Below are positions 9,870 through 19,387 of a stretch of DNA of 64,000 nucleotides, piece by piece. The number at the start of each line of letters is the position of its first letter. Position 1 is the stretch's first letter. Made by a program: the position numbers and the translations under genes. The DNA is from Marinomonas sp. TW1. GTDB taxonomy: Bacteria; Pseudomonadota; Gammaproteobacteria; Pseudomonadales; Marinomonadaceae. Below the pieces are notes generated by a model. It ran no database searches. It was not told where the DNA came from and worked only from the letters and a program-made list of their open reading frames with translations. The stretch lies in NCBI RefSeq assembly GCF_001625355.1, contig NZ_JSEE01000014.1, positions 62,001-126,000 of the forward strand. The letters are read 5' to 3'.

Positions 9870-11579
9870 CTAACTATCTTGACCTACTTGCCAGTGATAA
9901 TAGGCGGTGACGCCACGTCCACCTTTGCTAAATTCGAGCTTATGACATAACTGATCCAACAACGCCAGACCACGATTATAAAGAAGTTCACTACTGGACA
10001 TATCGAAACTAATGTTCTGATAATCAAAGCCAGAACCACTGTCCTCAACATACAAAGCCAAGACTCTTTCGTTACCACTTGAGGTCACTTTCACAGAAAT
10101 TTTAACATACCCTTCTTTCAGAGCTGCCAGCTTTTGCTCTCGTTCATCATAATATTGAGAGAACCCATCACTGGAACTCTTTTTATATGAACTAAGACCA
10201 AGTACACCGTGCTCTAGGGCATTGGAATACAACTCAGACAAAATCATAAAAATCTGACTGGAAAAACTGCTTAACCCAGGGACTGTGGTAATAATTTGCA
10301 ACACATAAGGCAACGGGTCGGTATTACGTAACGAATCTGCATTTAGCAGGTATTCAAATGAAAAGTCAGCTGGCGCCTCATGATGACTGGTTGGCACACC
10401 ATGATCTGGTGACTCAATCCCAATATTGCTGTCCAAACGAACCGACAAACATGAAATATCGTCATGCGGGTTTTCTAACACCCCTTCTTGAGTCAGTTGC
10501 TCAACCATCCAGTCTAATGCTCGATCGTCTGCAATCTCCCCTTCATATAAAGGGTTCAAAACAGAATGACAAAACATGGCGCCAGACTTATCCTGCGCTT
10601 CATAAACCCCGTCAGAAAACACCACTAGGCGATCACCCGGAACAAACGTCACGGGATCAATTTGGCATTCAAAAACGTCAGGCGGTAAAATACCAAGGGG
10701 TAAGTTTTTTGACTCAAAACGCGCTGGAATCTTTGATTGCTGAGAAAAGAACAACAAATCTGGCAAACCACCGTTCCAGATTTCAATGCTTTTATTGTTG
10801 ACCTTAATATCAACAAACGCGGCACTACAAAACATATTAGCCGGCAAAATGCTTTTTAATCTGGCGTTAATTTCAGGAATAATTTGCCGCATTAAGAAAC
10901 CTTTCTTGGTCCAATCAAAAAAGATATCCGCCAGCGGTAAAGCACCAATCGCGGCCGACAAACCATGCCCTGTAAAATCTCCCAACAGCAAATGCATTCC
11001 GCCATTTGGCTTGTAGGCCGCTAAAATAACATCACCATTAAACGTGTGAGTGCCATAGTGGACCGTTGATAAGGCTGGATCTTTCAGACAGTTGGAATGA
11101 GTAATATTTTCATAAACCACTTTGGCGACATTCTGGTCATGAACCAACTGTTCATTATAAAGGGACATCGCGTCCCTTTGTTCTTCCAGTGTTTTTTGCA
11201 TCACTAAAAGACGAACAATGGCATTTAATTTTGCTGTAATGAGTGCCGGGCTGTAGGGTTTAGAAATGAAATCTGTACCACCAATGCGCAAGCAATTAGA
11301 CAAAGCAATGGGATCTGCCACACCAGAAAGGAAAATAATCGGAACAAACAAATCACCGGCAGCACGCTGAATCTCCAAAGCGGCTTCCCAACCATCTTTA
11401 CGCGGCATTTTGACATCTAAACAAACCAGCTGAATGCTATCAGGGTCAAACTTCTCTACCGCGTCTTGACCATCCACCGCTGAAATAACATTATGACCAA
11501 ACTGACTCAGAATCGCTTTTAACAGGATTCGATCAGACGGATTGTCATCTGCTATAAGGATGTTCAAGATTTGTTCCAT
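9870..11579 (-). CDS. hsbR: HsbR-like response regulator: receiver + PP2C phosphatase + HATPase kinase
   Basis: A 569-residue three-domain protein. A receiver (about 5-125) has the acidic pair D11/D12, phospho-acceptor D55 (in LVCLDVKMP) and a KP motif. A SpoIIE/PP2C serine phosphatase follows (about 180-390), with GDFTGHGLSAAIGALP and VVFSDGVYEA. The C-terminal anti-sigma-type HATPase (about 430-565) has the N-box SELYSNALEHG and the G-box EDSGSGFD. This is the architecture of Pseudomonas aeruginosa HsbR, which controls the phosphorylation of HsbA downstream of HptB. The gene for its likely partner lies 5 bp upstream. No HptB-like protein is visible in the window. Function by homology. Confidence 0.88.
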   Translation of the reverse strand: MEQILNILIADDNPSDRILLKAILSQFGHNVISAVDGQDAVEKFDPDSIQLVCLDVKMPRKDGWEAALEIQRAAGDLFVPIIFLSGVADPIALSNCLRIGGTDFISKPYSPALITAKLNAIVRLLVMQKTLEEQRDAMSLYNEQLVHDQNVAKVVYENITHSNCLKDPALSTVHYGTHTFNGDVILAAYKPNGGMHLLLGDFTGHGLSAAIGALPLADIFFDWTKKGFLMRQIIPEINARLKSILPANMFCSAAFVDIKVNNKSIEIWNGGLPDLLFFSQQSKIPARFESKNLPLGILPPDVFECQIDPVTFVPGDRLVVFSDGVYEAQDKSGAMFCHSVLNPLYEGEIADDRALDWMVEQLTQEGVLENPHDDISCLSVRLDSNIGIESPDHGVPTSHHEAPADFSFEYLLNADSLRNTDPLPYVLQIITTVPGLSSFSSQIFMILSELYSNALEHGVLGLSSYKKSSSDGFSQYYDEREQKLAALKEGYVKISVKVTSSGNERVLALYVEDSGSGFDYQNISFDMSSSELLYNRGLALLDQLCHKLEFSKGGRGVTAYYHWQVGQDS

Positions 11580-11584
11580 ACAAC

Positions 11585-11890
11585 TTACTCTTCGATGTCA
11601 AAAAGTCGATGGAAGTTAGCAATTTTAAGAATATCCAACACTGCGCCATTCGGCTTCTTTAAACGCACATCCGCTTTTTCACCACCAGCATGATCCCTTA
11701 ACAATAAAAGCATCCCTAAAGCTGAACTGTCTAAATAAGTCACTCGAGATAAATCTATTTCATAGACACTGGCTGCTTTATTGGCTGAAACAAACGCCTC
11801 TTTGAACAACTTGTGACAGCTATAATCAAAACGCCCATCAACAAAAATCGTCAGACATTCTGTTTTATCATCAAAAGAGCTCTCAACCAC
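11585..11890 (-). CDS. hsbA: HsbA-like anti-anti-sigma factor (STAS domain)
   Basis: A STAS-domain protein of about 101 residues. The phosphorylation region TYLDSSALGMLLLLRDHAGG closely resembles P. aeruginosa HsbA, an anti-sigma-factor antagonist that binds FlgM or a diguanylate cyclase depending on its phosphorylation. The predicted target is one of the two serines after D54. The frame opens at a GTG at 11902, but a second GTG at 11890 has GAGG six bases upstream and is the better start. The neighbouring hsbR encodes the matching phosphatase/kinase. Confidence 0.88.
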   Translation of the reverse strand: MVESSFDDKTECLTIFVDGRFDYSCHKLFKEAFVSANKAASVYEIDLSRVTYLDSSALGMLLLLRDHAGGEKADVRLKKPNGAVLDILKIANFHRLFDIEE

Positions 11891-11920
11891 TGAACACCTC
11901 ACAAGCTGCCATGAAAAGCA

Positions 11921-13798
11921 CTACCACTCTTCCCATTCTTCATCTAAATCAACATCGACTGTTTTTGGACTCTTATCTTCTAACTCTGTCGATGGTTCGG
12001 TCGTTATTATTTCAATTCGTTTAACGATGTCTTCAACGGTTTCTCGAACTCTTATTAGCCTAGCATTTCCGACACTTCGATCAGATTCGAGCAAAGATAA
12101 GGTCGTTCCGATCAAAGAGGACATTTCTTGCACCTGACCTTGAACTTCACTTATGTCATGATCAAGATCAATGGCGAAACGATGACGAATTGCATCACTT
12201 TCCCCTTCGCTGGCTGCCAAGCTAGATAATACACCCGCTCTAACCTCATTCAGACAACGGCTCACACTTTCTAGCAAAATAACGTTGGAGGACAAATCTT
12301 TTTCCACCAACAACAAACGCTGAATAATCATCTCATACCCTAACAGCAGAGAATCTTGAATTTGATCTGAAAGATCCATCACTTGACGCACATTCAGTTC
12401 AGATACTGATATAGGGACAATCGATGAAGTGCTTTCTTCTACAGAATCATTGTGGTCTGTTTTTGCGTCAATAAGGGATGCTATTTGTTGTAATTTAGTA
12501 ATCTTTTCAGCCTGATCTGTAGTCATCACGAACTTATTACTTGCACGAAGAATATCTGTCACCTTGATGCGAATTTGCTCTAGAGATTGCGCAAAAGGAG
12601 CATAAAGTGAGTTATCACGAGCAAGACGGATCGGCGCATCCCAGACATCCTTAGACATGAGTTTTAAACTGTTGAACAAAACATCAAACTCAGCGGTTTC
12701 TGATTTATGCTGAATCTGAATCAAGTAACGCATACGAGTCTCTTCACTCTCGACATCAAATTGCCTTACCGTTAATTCATACACACCATCAGACAACGAT
12801 AATCTTAATGGCTCATCAGACAACAAGATAGATTCCGCGACTTGCTCTCCAACAGGGGAATCCAGCCCTGGATCGATACCAAACATAGATTCAAAGAACG
12901 GAGTGTTTTTATTCCATAATCGCTCAGCGCCATGGGTTTGCCAGACAATATCACGCTCTTCATTCACCATAAAAAATGGCAATTCAATGACCGACATAGC
13001 CTCATCAATTAATGACAGTCGACCTAACTGCTGACGGATGTCCATATCTCGCGAAGAGATTTCATGATCGATCAAATGACTCAAGTCCGTTAACTCATCA
13101 ACCAAAGGACGCTCTGGTAACACAGAGGCATGACCATGCTTCCTGTGATCGATGACATGATGAATGGTCGCAAAGCCAGATGTCAGCTGACGACTTAATC
13201 GGGCAGCAAGTACAATGACCACGAGCACAATCACGACAAATAAACCTACTGGAGCCCAGACCATTCGACCAACAAATAACTCACGCTGATAATCCAGCGC
13301 GACTCCAATTTGCACTAATTGGTCACCCAAGGCTTCTAGATTCTCGAACTCTTGATAAGCCTGAATACGCTCTGTATTAGAAAGAGGGTAAGTGTCTAAC
13401 TCTCGACCAGAAAACTGAGTCAACAACATCATTGCACTCGATAAGTCGACTTTTTGAGCATCATAAAACGTACTAAGCTGATCTTGAATGAGCTTATATT
13501 CACTGATTAATAATTGATGGTAATGACTTGCAGGCGAGGTATCCAAGTTACTATCAATGGCATTAAGGTCTTCTATTAATAGCCATTCCAACCAATGCTC
13601 TTCAGCGCTGTGCACTAAACCTAACAGCTCTGACAGCTGTTCTTGTTTGGCATTTTGTTGCTGCAAGTTGCTATTCATCAAATAATACAGACCAGCAAAA
13701 GCCAACAACAGAAAGAACAGTAAAATCACGACTGTTTTCTGCAGCCCATTAATTAACTCTTTTCGCGGCGCACCGAACGGTGAATGCAATGTATTCAT
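11921..13798 (-). CDS. MCP-shaped membrane sensor protein without signalling tip, C-terminal CheR-type pentapeptide
   Basis: I do not recognise a named family for this 625-residue protein. It has a membrane segment at about 22-40, a helical periplasmic region (41-178), a second membrane segment (181-199), a linker that could be HAMP-like, a PAS-like region (about 262-375; LIDEAMSVIELPFFMVNEER) and a long helical, coiled-coil-prone C-terminus. This is the outline of a chemoreceptor, but the conserved hairpin-tip motif of MCPs is absent. The last residues are DEEWEEW; EWEEW fits the aromatic-x-x-aromatic pattern of CheR-binding MCP tails. There is no histidine-kinase domain. It sits between the gene at 13808 and hsbA, in the fliJ-fliK gap, so a sensor role for the HsbR/HsbA branch or the motor is an inference. 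Confidence 0.85.
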   Translation of the reverse strand: MNTLHSPFGAPRKELINGLQKTVVILLFFLLLAFAGLYYLMNSNLQQQNAKQEQLSELLGLVHSAEEHWLEWLLIEDLNAIDSNLDTSPASHYHQLLISEYKLIQDQLSTFYDAQKVDLSSAMMLLTQFSGRELDTYPLSNTERIQAYQEFENLEALGDQLVQIGVALDYQRELFVGRMVWAPVGLFVVIVLVVIVLAARLSRQLTSGFATIHHVIDHRKHGHASVLPERPLVDELTDLSHLIDHEISSRDMDIRQQLGRLSLIDEAMSVIELPFFMVNEERDIVWQTHGAERLWNKNTPFFESMFGIDPGLDSPVGEQVAESILLSDEPLRLSLSDGVYELTVRQFDVESEETRMRYLIQIQHKSETAEFDVLFNSLKLMSKDVWDAPIRLARDNSLYAPFAQSLEQIRIKVTDILRASNKFVMTTDQAEKITKLQQIASLIDAKTDHNDSVEESTSSIVPISVSELNVRQVMDLSDQIQDSLLLGYEMIIQRLLLVEKDLSSNVILLESVSRCLNEVRAGVLSSLAASEGESDAIRHRFAIDLDHDISEVQGQVQEMSSLIGTTLSLLESDRSVGNARLIRVRETVEDIVKRIEIITTEPSTELEDKSPKTVDVDLDEEWEEW

Positions 13799-13807
13799 AG
13801 TTAATAA

Positions 13808-15694
13808 TCACTTACAAGCTGGCACTGATGACAAATGATCAGTGACAAAAGACAAATAGTTTTTTCTATCTAGCACAACAAAACCTTCATGTTCTAGGTT
13901 GTTACTAAGCTCGCGGCCACTCCCTAGCTCAAGTGATGGCGACTCTTCATACCAATCAAAAGAAGCAAACTGCAATGCAACGGAGACACAATCAGCTTCA
14001 AGAATAACAGAAAAACCGAGCCGTGAGTTTGTTTCTCTAAACCCTGACTCTAATGTATTCATGGCAATCAGTTCAATGCATTGATTCCGATTTGCCAAAA
14101 AAGACCGTTCTTCTCGTCCCGACTCGTCAACAAAGAAGAAGGAAGCAGGCATTTTATTGGCGACGACGTCCACCACCAATTCAGCAGACACAATCAAACA
14201 AGCCTTTTGGCTTCGCCCCAAATAATACCCCTTCTTGACGATACTCGAAACCGCTTCAGTCCTTATTTTTTGCAACTTTTCCTGATCAATTTCACTCAAC
14301 CAAGGTTCAAGTAGCAATTGCCCAGATTTATCCTGCCAAATATTTTTTATGCCTTGAACCCTATGCTTAACAAGCAATGGAAAGGCCTCTAAACGACGCA
14401 CAGAGCAAAAAGGAATCGCTACATGATTGCCAGCCACAGCAACAACCAGAACATCTTGCTGGCCTTCTTGATCAAATAACAAACAGGCAGCATCCGAACC
14501 AGTAAAGACATCCAATGATAAAAGCAATTGAGCTTCATGACCCGATGTCAGCTCAACATACGCCGTGCCATCACGCCAAATCAGTTCTTCCCAAGTCACT
14601 TTATGAAAAAAACTCTCGTTTTGATCAAATACATAAGTATGTGACAAATAGTTAATTTGATAGAGCGTACTTAATAATATGTCTTCTCCTAAGCACGCAC
14701 TAAAATAAGGTTCTTGTGGCCGCCCATCACTCGAATTAACAACAGCATAGTAACAACCACCAAAACGAAGCGGATAAGCGTGCTCTCCTACCGACAAGGC
14801 AATTTTCTCAAGCGCCACGCCAGGAACAAGTCTGTCTGCCTCTCCCCGTTCACCACTCGCCACATCATCAAGCGCGAAACAATTCGCGAAAGGCCGATAA
14901 AAAGCTTCTTTCATCATCTCTTCATAATAGTTCAAAAGCTGATCGCGCTCTGAATAAGACAATTTTTTTAGCTGGAACCAAGACAGAAAGCCAGACCTCA
15001 TTAATGACAGCATCTGCTCATTAACGTGAGAAGGAGCACTATTCAAAGAAGGAGAAAGATCGTCAGATAGCTCATCAGGCGCAGATTCACACTGACGCCA
15101 ACTTAATTGCGGAAATTGCTCATTAAGCCTTGCCATCGCTTGAGTGGAGTCCAAGTAAAACACACCACTCAATCCTTCCTCATCAATTTCTTCTACCTGA
15201 AAAGACACCTGACCAAACTCTGCCAGCGCACGAAGCAATGGCTCTATTGACACTTGTGAAGAAGACGCTATACGCCCTTCAAAACGATATTTTTCAGTGA
15301 CTAATTCAATTTGAGATAGCAGGTTATTAAGCTGTTGCCAACAAGGCTGATGTTCGGACAAGGCATGACTTTGCGCTTGCAAATAGTCTCGTCCCAATGG
15401 CGCGGCTATTGCTAGCTGAAATAACGCATCGCTTGCCGTTAACATCACCAACTGACAGTCAGATCGATAAGGTGAGCCTGAAGTGATTAATTGCGTCACA
15501 AGACGCTGAAGTGAGGTAATACGCTGATGAAATAATGGTAGATCAAGATCCGCAACCTTGAGAGCAAAACAATCCAAAGATGACCGCAAGCTCAACAAAG
15601 AAGAACGAGGTGTGATGGCATAACGAACAACAGCACGCTCAATGTCAGCCATAGGGAAAGAAATATCCATGTTCCCTAAATCACATTCTGACAT
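13808..15694 (-). CDS. Large cytoplasmic protein of unknown family in flagellar operon (faint CheA/CheW-like features)
   Basis: A 628-residue soluble protein with no signal peptide or membrane segment. I cannot assign a family. Residues 10-135 are helical and could be a degenerate Hpt-like bundle, but no HxxKG phosphorylation motif is present. Residues 165-205 alternate as in a small alpha/beta domain. Residues 375-437 (YVELTSGHEAQLLLSL, then VLVVAVAGNHVAIPF) faintly resemble the P5/CheW-like end of CheA. No HATPase N- or G-box is visible, so it is not an active kinase. It starts 45 bp after fliJ and ends 9 bp before the MCP-shaped gene, so the two probably act together. The CheA link is speculative. 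Confidence 0.85.
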   Translation of the reverse strand: MSECDLGNMDISFPMADIERAVVRYAITPRSSLLSLRSSLDCFALKVADLDLPLFHQRITSLQRLVTQLITSGSPYRSDCQLVMLTASDALFQLAIAAPLGRDYLQAQSHALSEHQPCWQQLNNLLSQIELVTEKYRFEGRIASSSQVSIEPLLRALAEFGQVSFQVEEIDEEGLSGVFYLDSTQAMARLNEQFPQLSWRQCESAPDELSDDLSPSLNSAPSHVNEQMLSLMRSGFLSWFQLKKLSYSERDQLLNYYEEMMKEAFYRPFANCFALDDVASGERGEADRLVPGVALEKIALSVGEHAYPLRFGGCYYAVVNSSDGRPQEPYFSACLGEDILLSTLYQINYLSHTYVFDQNESFFHKVTWEELIWRDGTAYVELTSGHEAQLLLSLDVFTGSDAACLLFDQEGQQDVLVVAVAGNHVAIPFCSVRRLEAFPLLVKHRVQGIKNIWQDKSGQLLLEPWLSEIDQEKLQKIRTEAVSSIVKKGYYLGRSQKACLIVSAELVVDVVANKMPASFFFVDESGREERSFLANRNQCIELIAMNTLESGFRETNSRLGFSVILEADCVSVALQFASFDWYEESPSLELGSGRELSNNLEHEGFVVLDRKNYLSFVTDHLSSVPACK

Positions 15695-15739
15695 AGCAAG
15701 TCCTAACCATAGTCATTATCCTCTCAGACCGGTTTTGCG

Positions 15740-16174
15740 CTATCGATTTGCATCAAAAAAACGCCGCATGGCGAATTCATCACTTTGACGCTGCTCTCTT
15801 TTATCTTCGATGGTTTGCTCAATTTTTATATTTTTTTCTTTTAGCACATCCATACTTTTTGTTTTAGAACGAGCTTGCAACCATAAACGCATACTCATGT
15901 CTGCTTGTTGCTCAGCTCGCCCAACCGCCGCCTCTTGTTGAGCAATGGCTTGCTGCACTCGATCGACAAAGTGTTGATAATTGGTTGTTAAATATGGGCT
16001 TAGGCCAAGCAAGTTACGCTCAGACTCATATTGTTGAGCGTACTCTTTGAGTTCAGCCAGTTTTTGCATGTCATGCTGCACCTTGGCCTTATCCCTTGCC
16101 AATTGCTGAGCTACCGAGTCCTCTTTGCGTTTGGCAAGATCGACCAATATTTGCATCCGATGAGATTTCTTCAT
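15740..16174 (-). CDS. fliJ: FliJ, flagellar export chaperone/stalk protein
   Basis: A 144-residue, almost wholly helical, charged protein forming the FliJ coiled coil; it docks in the FliI hexamer and couples export to FlhA. The upstream TTG at 16198 would add eight residues, but the ATG at 16174 has AGG seven bases before it and gives the family-length protein (MKKSHRMQILVDLAKRKED). It follows fliI by 54 bp. Confidence 0.93.
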   Translation of the reverse strand: MKKSHRMQILVDLAKRKEDSVAQQLARDKAKVQHDMQKLAELKEYAQQYESERNLLGLSPYLTTNYQHFVDRVQQAIAQQEAAVGRAEQQADMSMRLWLQARSKTKSMDVLKEKNIKIEQTIEDKREQRQSDEFAMRRFFDANR

Positions 16175-16228
16175 GAGCAACCTATTTATTTTACTCAATA
16201 AATAGTAGACGTTTTTACAAGCTTACGT

Positions 16229-17560
16229 CTACTGCCCTTTGGTCATCGCCGTTACCAAAGCCTCTAAGCTTTGATCTATGGTAAAACTCTCTCCTAATGC
16301 TTGCTGCAAGAAACTGCGTATTTCTGGCATTTGCACAATGGCTTGATCCAAATCTGGATCACTGCCCTGAGCATAAGCACCGACTGAGATAATATCTTGA
16401 TTTTGTTGAAACTTGGAATACAACTGCTTCACTCGCATGGCGCCGTACAAATGATCTTCGCTAACGATTTGTGGCATTGCACGAGAGATCGAGGCCTCTA
16501 TGTCAATGGCAGGATAATGGCCTTCTTCTGCAAGACGTCTCGACAATACAATATGACCATCCAAAATCGCTCGTGAAGCGTCGGCAATCGGATCTTGCTG
16601 ATCATCACCTTCAGTCAATACAGTGTAAAAAGCGGTAACGGAACCACTGCCCTCATGCCCATTTCCGGCACGCTCAACTAACTGAGGTAATTTCGAAAAA
16701 ACCGAAGGCGGATACCCCTTAGTTGCAGGCGGCTCCCCAACCGATAAGGCTATTTCCCTCTGGGCTTGTGCGTAACGAGTCAAAGAGTCCATCAAAAGCA
16801 GAACATTCTTTCCCTGATCGCGATAGTATTCCGCAATGCGAGTCGCCAACATGGCCGCCCGAAGTCGCATTAAAGCAGAATCATCGGCAGGTGAAGCGAC
16901 AACCACTGAGCGAGCCAATCCCTCTTCACCAAGAATTTGCTCTATAAACTCTTTAACTTCTCGTCCACGCTCACCAATCAACCCGACAATGGTAATGTCC
17001 GCTTCGGTAAAACGCGTCATCATACCAAGTAAAATACTCTTACCCACACCACTACCAGCAAACAAACCAAGCCGCTGGCCTTTGCCCACGGTCAACAAGC
17101 TATTAATAGCTTTAATACCCACATCCAACGTTTCGGTGATGGGCTTACGCTGTAAAGGGTTAATAATGCCGCCATGAAGACCAACTGAATCTTGCGTATT
17201 AATCGGCCCTTTACCATCCAAAGGCTTACCTAAGCCGTTGACAACACGCCCTAGCAATTCATCTCCAACCGGCATTTTACTTTCGTCTAATAGAGGGCGA
17301 ACACGAGCACCAGGTGAAATGCCCTCAATGGCTTCCGTTGGCATCAAATAGGTTAGATCTCCGGTGAAACCAACCACTTCGGATTCCACCCAACGCTCTT
17401 TACCAACCTGAACAGCACATCGGTCTCCCAGCGCCACGACACAACCAACCGCTTCCATAGTTAAGCCAACCATGCGCGTTACCTTACCTTCCAACTGAGG
17501 CTGATAAGGGGAAGTGAAGGCGTTATTTAATTTGGCAAGTCTTTCCTCAAGAGTGGGCAC
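16229..17560 (-). CDS. fliI: FliI, flagellar export ATPase
   Basis: A 443-residue F1-beta-like ATPase. Walker A is [11 protein letters not shown] (about 165-175), Walker [12 protein letters not shown], and the catalytic region [13 protein letters not shown] is intact. FliI unfolds and delivers export substrates with FliH and FliJ. It starts 2 bp after the fliH stop. Confidence 0.98.
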   Translation of the reverse strand: MPTLEERLAKLNNAFTSPYQPQLEGKVTRMVGLTMEAVGCVVALGDRCAVQVGKERWVESEVVGFTGDLTYLMPTEAIEGISPGARVRPLLDESKMPVGDELLGRVVNGLGKPLDGKGPINTQDSVGLHGGIINPLQRKPITETLDVGIKAINSLLTVGKGQRLGLFAGSGVGKSILLGMMTRFTEADITIVGLIGERGREVKEFIEQILGEEGLARSVVVASPADDSALMRLRAAMLATRIAEYYRDQGKNVLLLMDSLTRYAQAQREIALSVGEPPATKGYPPSVFSKLPQLVERAGNGHEGSGSVTAFYTVLTEGDDQQDPIADASRAILDGHIVLSRRLAEEGHYPAIDIEASISRAMPQIVSEDHLYGAMRVKQLYSKFQQNQDIISVGAYAQGSDPDLDQAIVQMPEIRSFLQQALGESFTIDQSLEALVTAMTKGQ

Positions 17561-17562
17561 AA

Positions 17563-18366
17563 TTAGTCCTGCTCAACCGAAGTAAGATGACGGAGCTCTT
17601 CGTAAACCGCGGCTAAGCGTTGTTCTACACGTCCGTCTATATGAAAAGATTTCGAATCTAAAACAAAACCACCACTGACCATGGCATCATCTTCTTCTAT
17701 CTGTATTGTGAGCCTATCCCTCACTCCTATCGCATCTAATACTGCGATATCACCGGAGTTCAAACGGATGCGGATACGACCTTCGTACTCACCAATTTCA
17801 TCAAACACTCTGACCAACTGCTCTTTTAGAGCGGCCTGACCATCTTCCTGCATTTTGCTAAGACAGACATTTTCAACCATTCGCACCATGGTTTGATAGA
17901 GCAAATTTTCAACAGCGGCTCGACTGGCTTCCAACGGCTGAGCAATCTCAGCGGTAACGGCTTGAAGTAATTGCTCCACTTGAGCAAACTGAACTTTTGC
18001 TTCTTCTTGTGCCAGCTGACGACCTTCTTCGATACCCGCCGCTAAACCATCGGCTTGGCCTTTCTCATAACCATCGACTTCGCCTTTTGAAAAACCACCC
18101 TCATAGCCTTTCTTATGACCTTCTTCTTCGCCTTGTATAAAGCCTTCATCATAAGCAGCGGCACGAATTTCTTCCAATTGAGAGGCGGTAAGAGGCTCAT
18201 AGATCAGCGAATCTTGATCGACCTCTTCCGAGGTCATCACGGTGTTTTTTTGCACCAGTATGGCAGGACCCGTTGTTTCTTTCACATCGGAGCTTTCCAA
18301 ATGGGGGAGCTCCCAACGCTCGTAAGCCGTTAACTTACGCTCTTCTTTATTATCCTTGTCAGACAT
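17563..18366 (-). CDS. fliH: FliH, negative regulator/stator of the FliI ATPase
   Basis: A 267-residue protein. The central part (about 72-112) carries GxxxG-type glycine repeats ([20 protein letters not shown]), the hallmark of FliH that forms a helical stalk. The C-terminal domain (about 130-265) resembles the peripheral stalk of rotary ATPases. FliH binds FliI and anchors it to the C-ring. It lies 7 bp after fliG. Confidence 0.95.
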   Translation of the reverse strand: MSDKDNKEERKLTAYERWELPHLESSDVKETTGPAILVQKNTVMTSEEVDQDSLIYEPLTASQLEEIRAAAYDEGFIQGEEEGHKKGYEGGFSKGEVDGYEKGQADGLAAGIEEGRQLAQEEAKVQFAQVEQLLQAVTAEIAQPLEASRAAVENLLYQTMVRMVENVCLSKMQEDGQAALKEQLVRVFDEIGEYEGRIRIRLNSGDIAVLDAIGVRDRLTIQIEEDDAMVSGGFVLDSKSFHIDGRVEQRLAAVYEELRHLTSVEQD

Positions 18367-18373
18367 ATTCTAA

Positions 18374-19387
18374 TTAAACCATCTGCTCGCCACCGCCGCC
18401 GAGAACGATTTCACCGTTATCAGCAAGGCGTCTAGCAACGGCCAAAATCTCTTTCTGTGCCACTTCCACTTCACTCACACGAACAGGGCCTTTGGCTTCC
18501 AAGTCGTCTTTCAGCATATCCGCAGCTCGGGAGGACATATTTTTGAAGATCTTTTCTTGCATATCGGGATCTGCCCCTTTCAACGCCAAAATCAATGTCT
18601 CTGATTCCACTTCACGCAAGATAACCTGAATACCACGATCGTCGACTTCCAATAAGTTATCAAACACAAACATCAAATCTTGGATGGTATTGGCAAGGTC
18701 TTCATCCACATCTCGGATAGACTCCATCAGCTCGGTCTCAACAGAACTATCAATGAAGTTCATTATGTTCGCCGCGGTACGAACCCCACCAATGGTCGTC
18801 GATTGTGTTGAATTATTACCGGAGAATTGACGTTCTAGAATGTTATTTAATTCTTGCAGAGCCGCTGGTTGAACTGTTTCAAGTGCCGCTACCCGCAACA
18901 CAATATCCAAACGCACCCGCTCATCAAAGTTAGCTAAAATATCAGCCGCTTGGTCAGGGTCAAGATAGGAAATAACAATGGCTTGGATCTGCGGGTGCTC
19001 ATAACGAATTACATCGGCAACGGCTCTCGATTCCATCCATTTTAATGTATCTAAGCCGGTGGTATTACCGCCCAATAAAATTCGATCAATTAAACTGCCG
19101 GCCTTTTCTTCACCTAACGCCTCACGAAGCATATTACGAATATAGCCGTCTGCACCAAGTCCCAATCCAGTCTGATCGCCAACCAGCACCAAAAAATCAT
19201 CTAGGACTTTTTCGACTTGATGACGTTGAACATTGGCTAACTGAGCCATGGTCTGACCAATTTTTTGGACTTCTTTGGGCCCCATGTGTTTCAGAATCTG
19301 AGCAGCATCAGACTCCCCCAGCGACATTAATAGCACTGCGGCTTTTTGAACTGAGGTTAAATCTGCACCTTGGCCTGTATCACTCAT
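18374..19387 (-). CDS. fliG: FliG, flagellar motor switch/torque protein
   Basis: With the ATG at 19387 the protein has 337 residues, the usual length, starting MSDTGQGADLTSVQKAAVLL. The ATG overlaps the fliF stop (TAATG) and has GGAAAG upstream; a GTG at 19405 opens the frame but adds an atypical stretch. The middle domain (EHPQIQ motif) and the C-terminal charged ridge helix region are present. FliG joins FliF to FliM and contacts the stator. Confidence 0.97.
   Translation of the reverse strand: MSDTGQGADLTSVQKAAVLLMSLGESDAAQILKHMGPKEVQKIGQTMAQLANVQRHQVEKVLDDFLVLVGDQTGLGLGADGYIRNMLREALGEEKAGSLIDRILLGGNTTGLDTLKWMESRAVADVIRYEHPQIQAIVISYLDPDQAADILANFDERVRLDIVLRVAALETVQPAALQELNNILERQFSGNNSTQSTTIGGVRTAANIMNFIDSSVETELMESIRDVDEDLANTIQDLMFVFDNLLEVDDRGIQVILREVESETLILALKGADPDMQEKIFKNMSSRAADMLKDDLEAKGPVRVSEVEVAQKEILAVARRLADNGEIVLGGGGEQMV

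Noticed and set aside
15695..15739. Possible sigma54 promoter after fliJ (GG and GC near TTAGGACTTGC on minus)
   Set aside because: The spacing is 9 bases and the purine stretch is better explained as the ribosome-binding site of the next gene.
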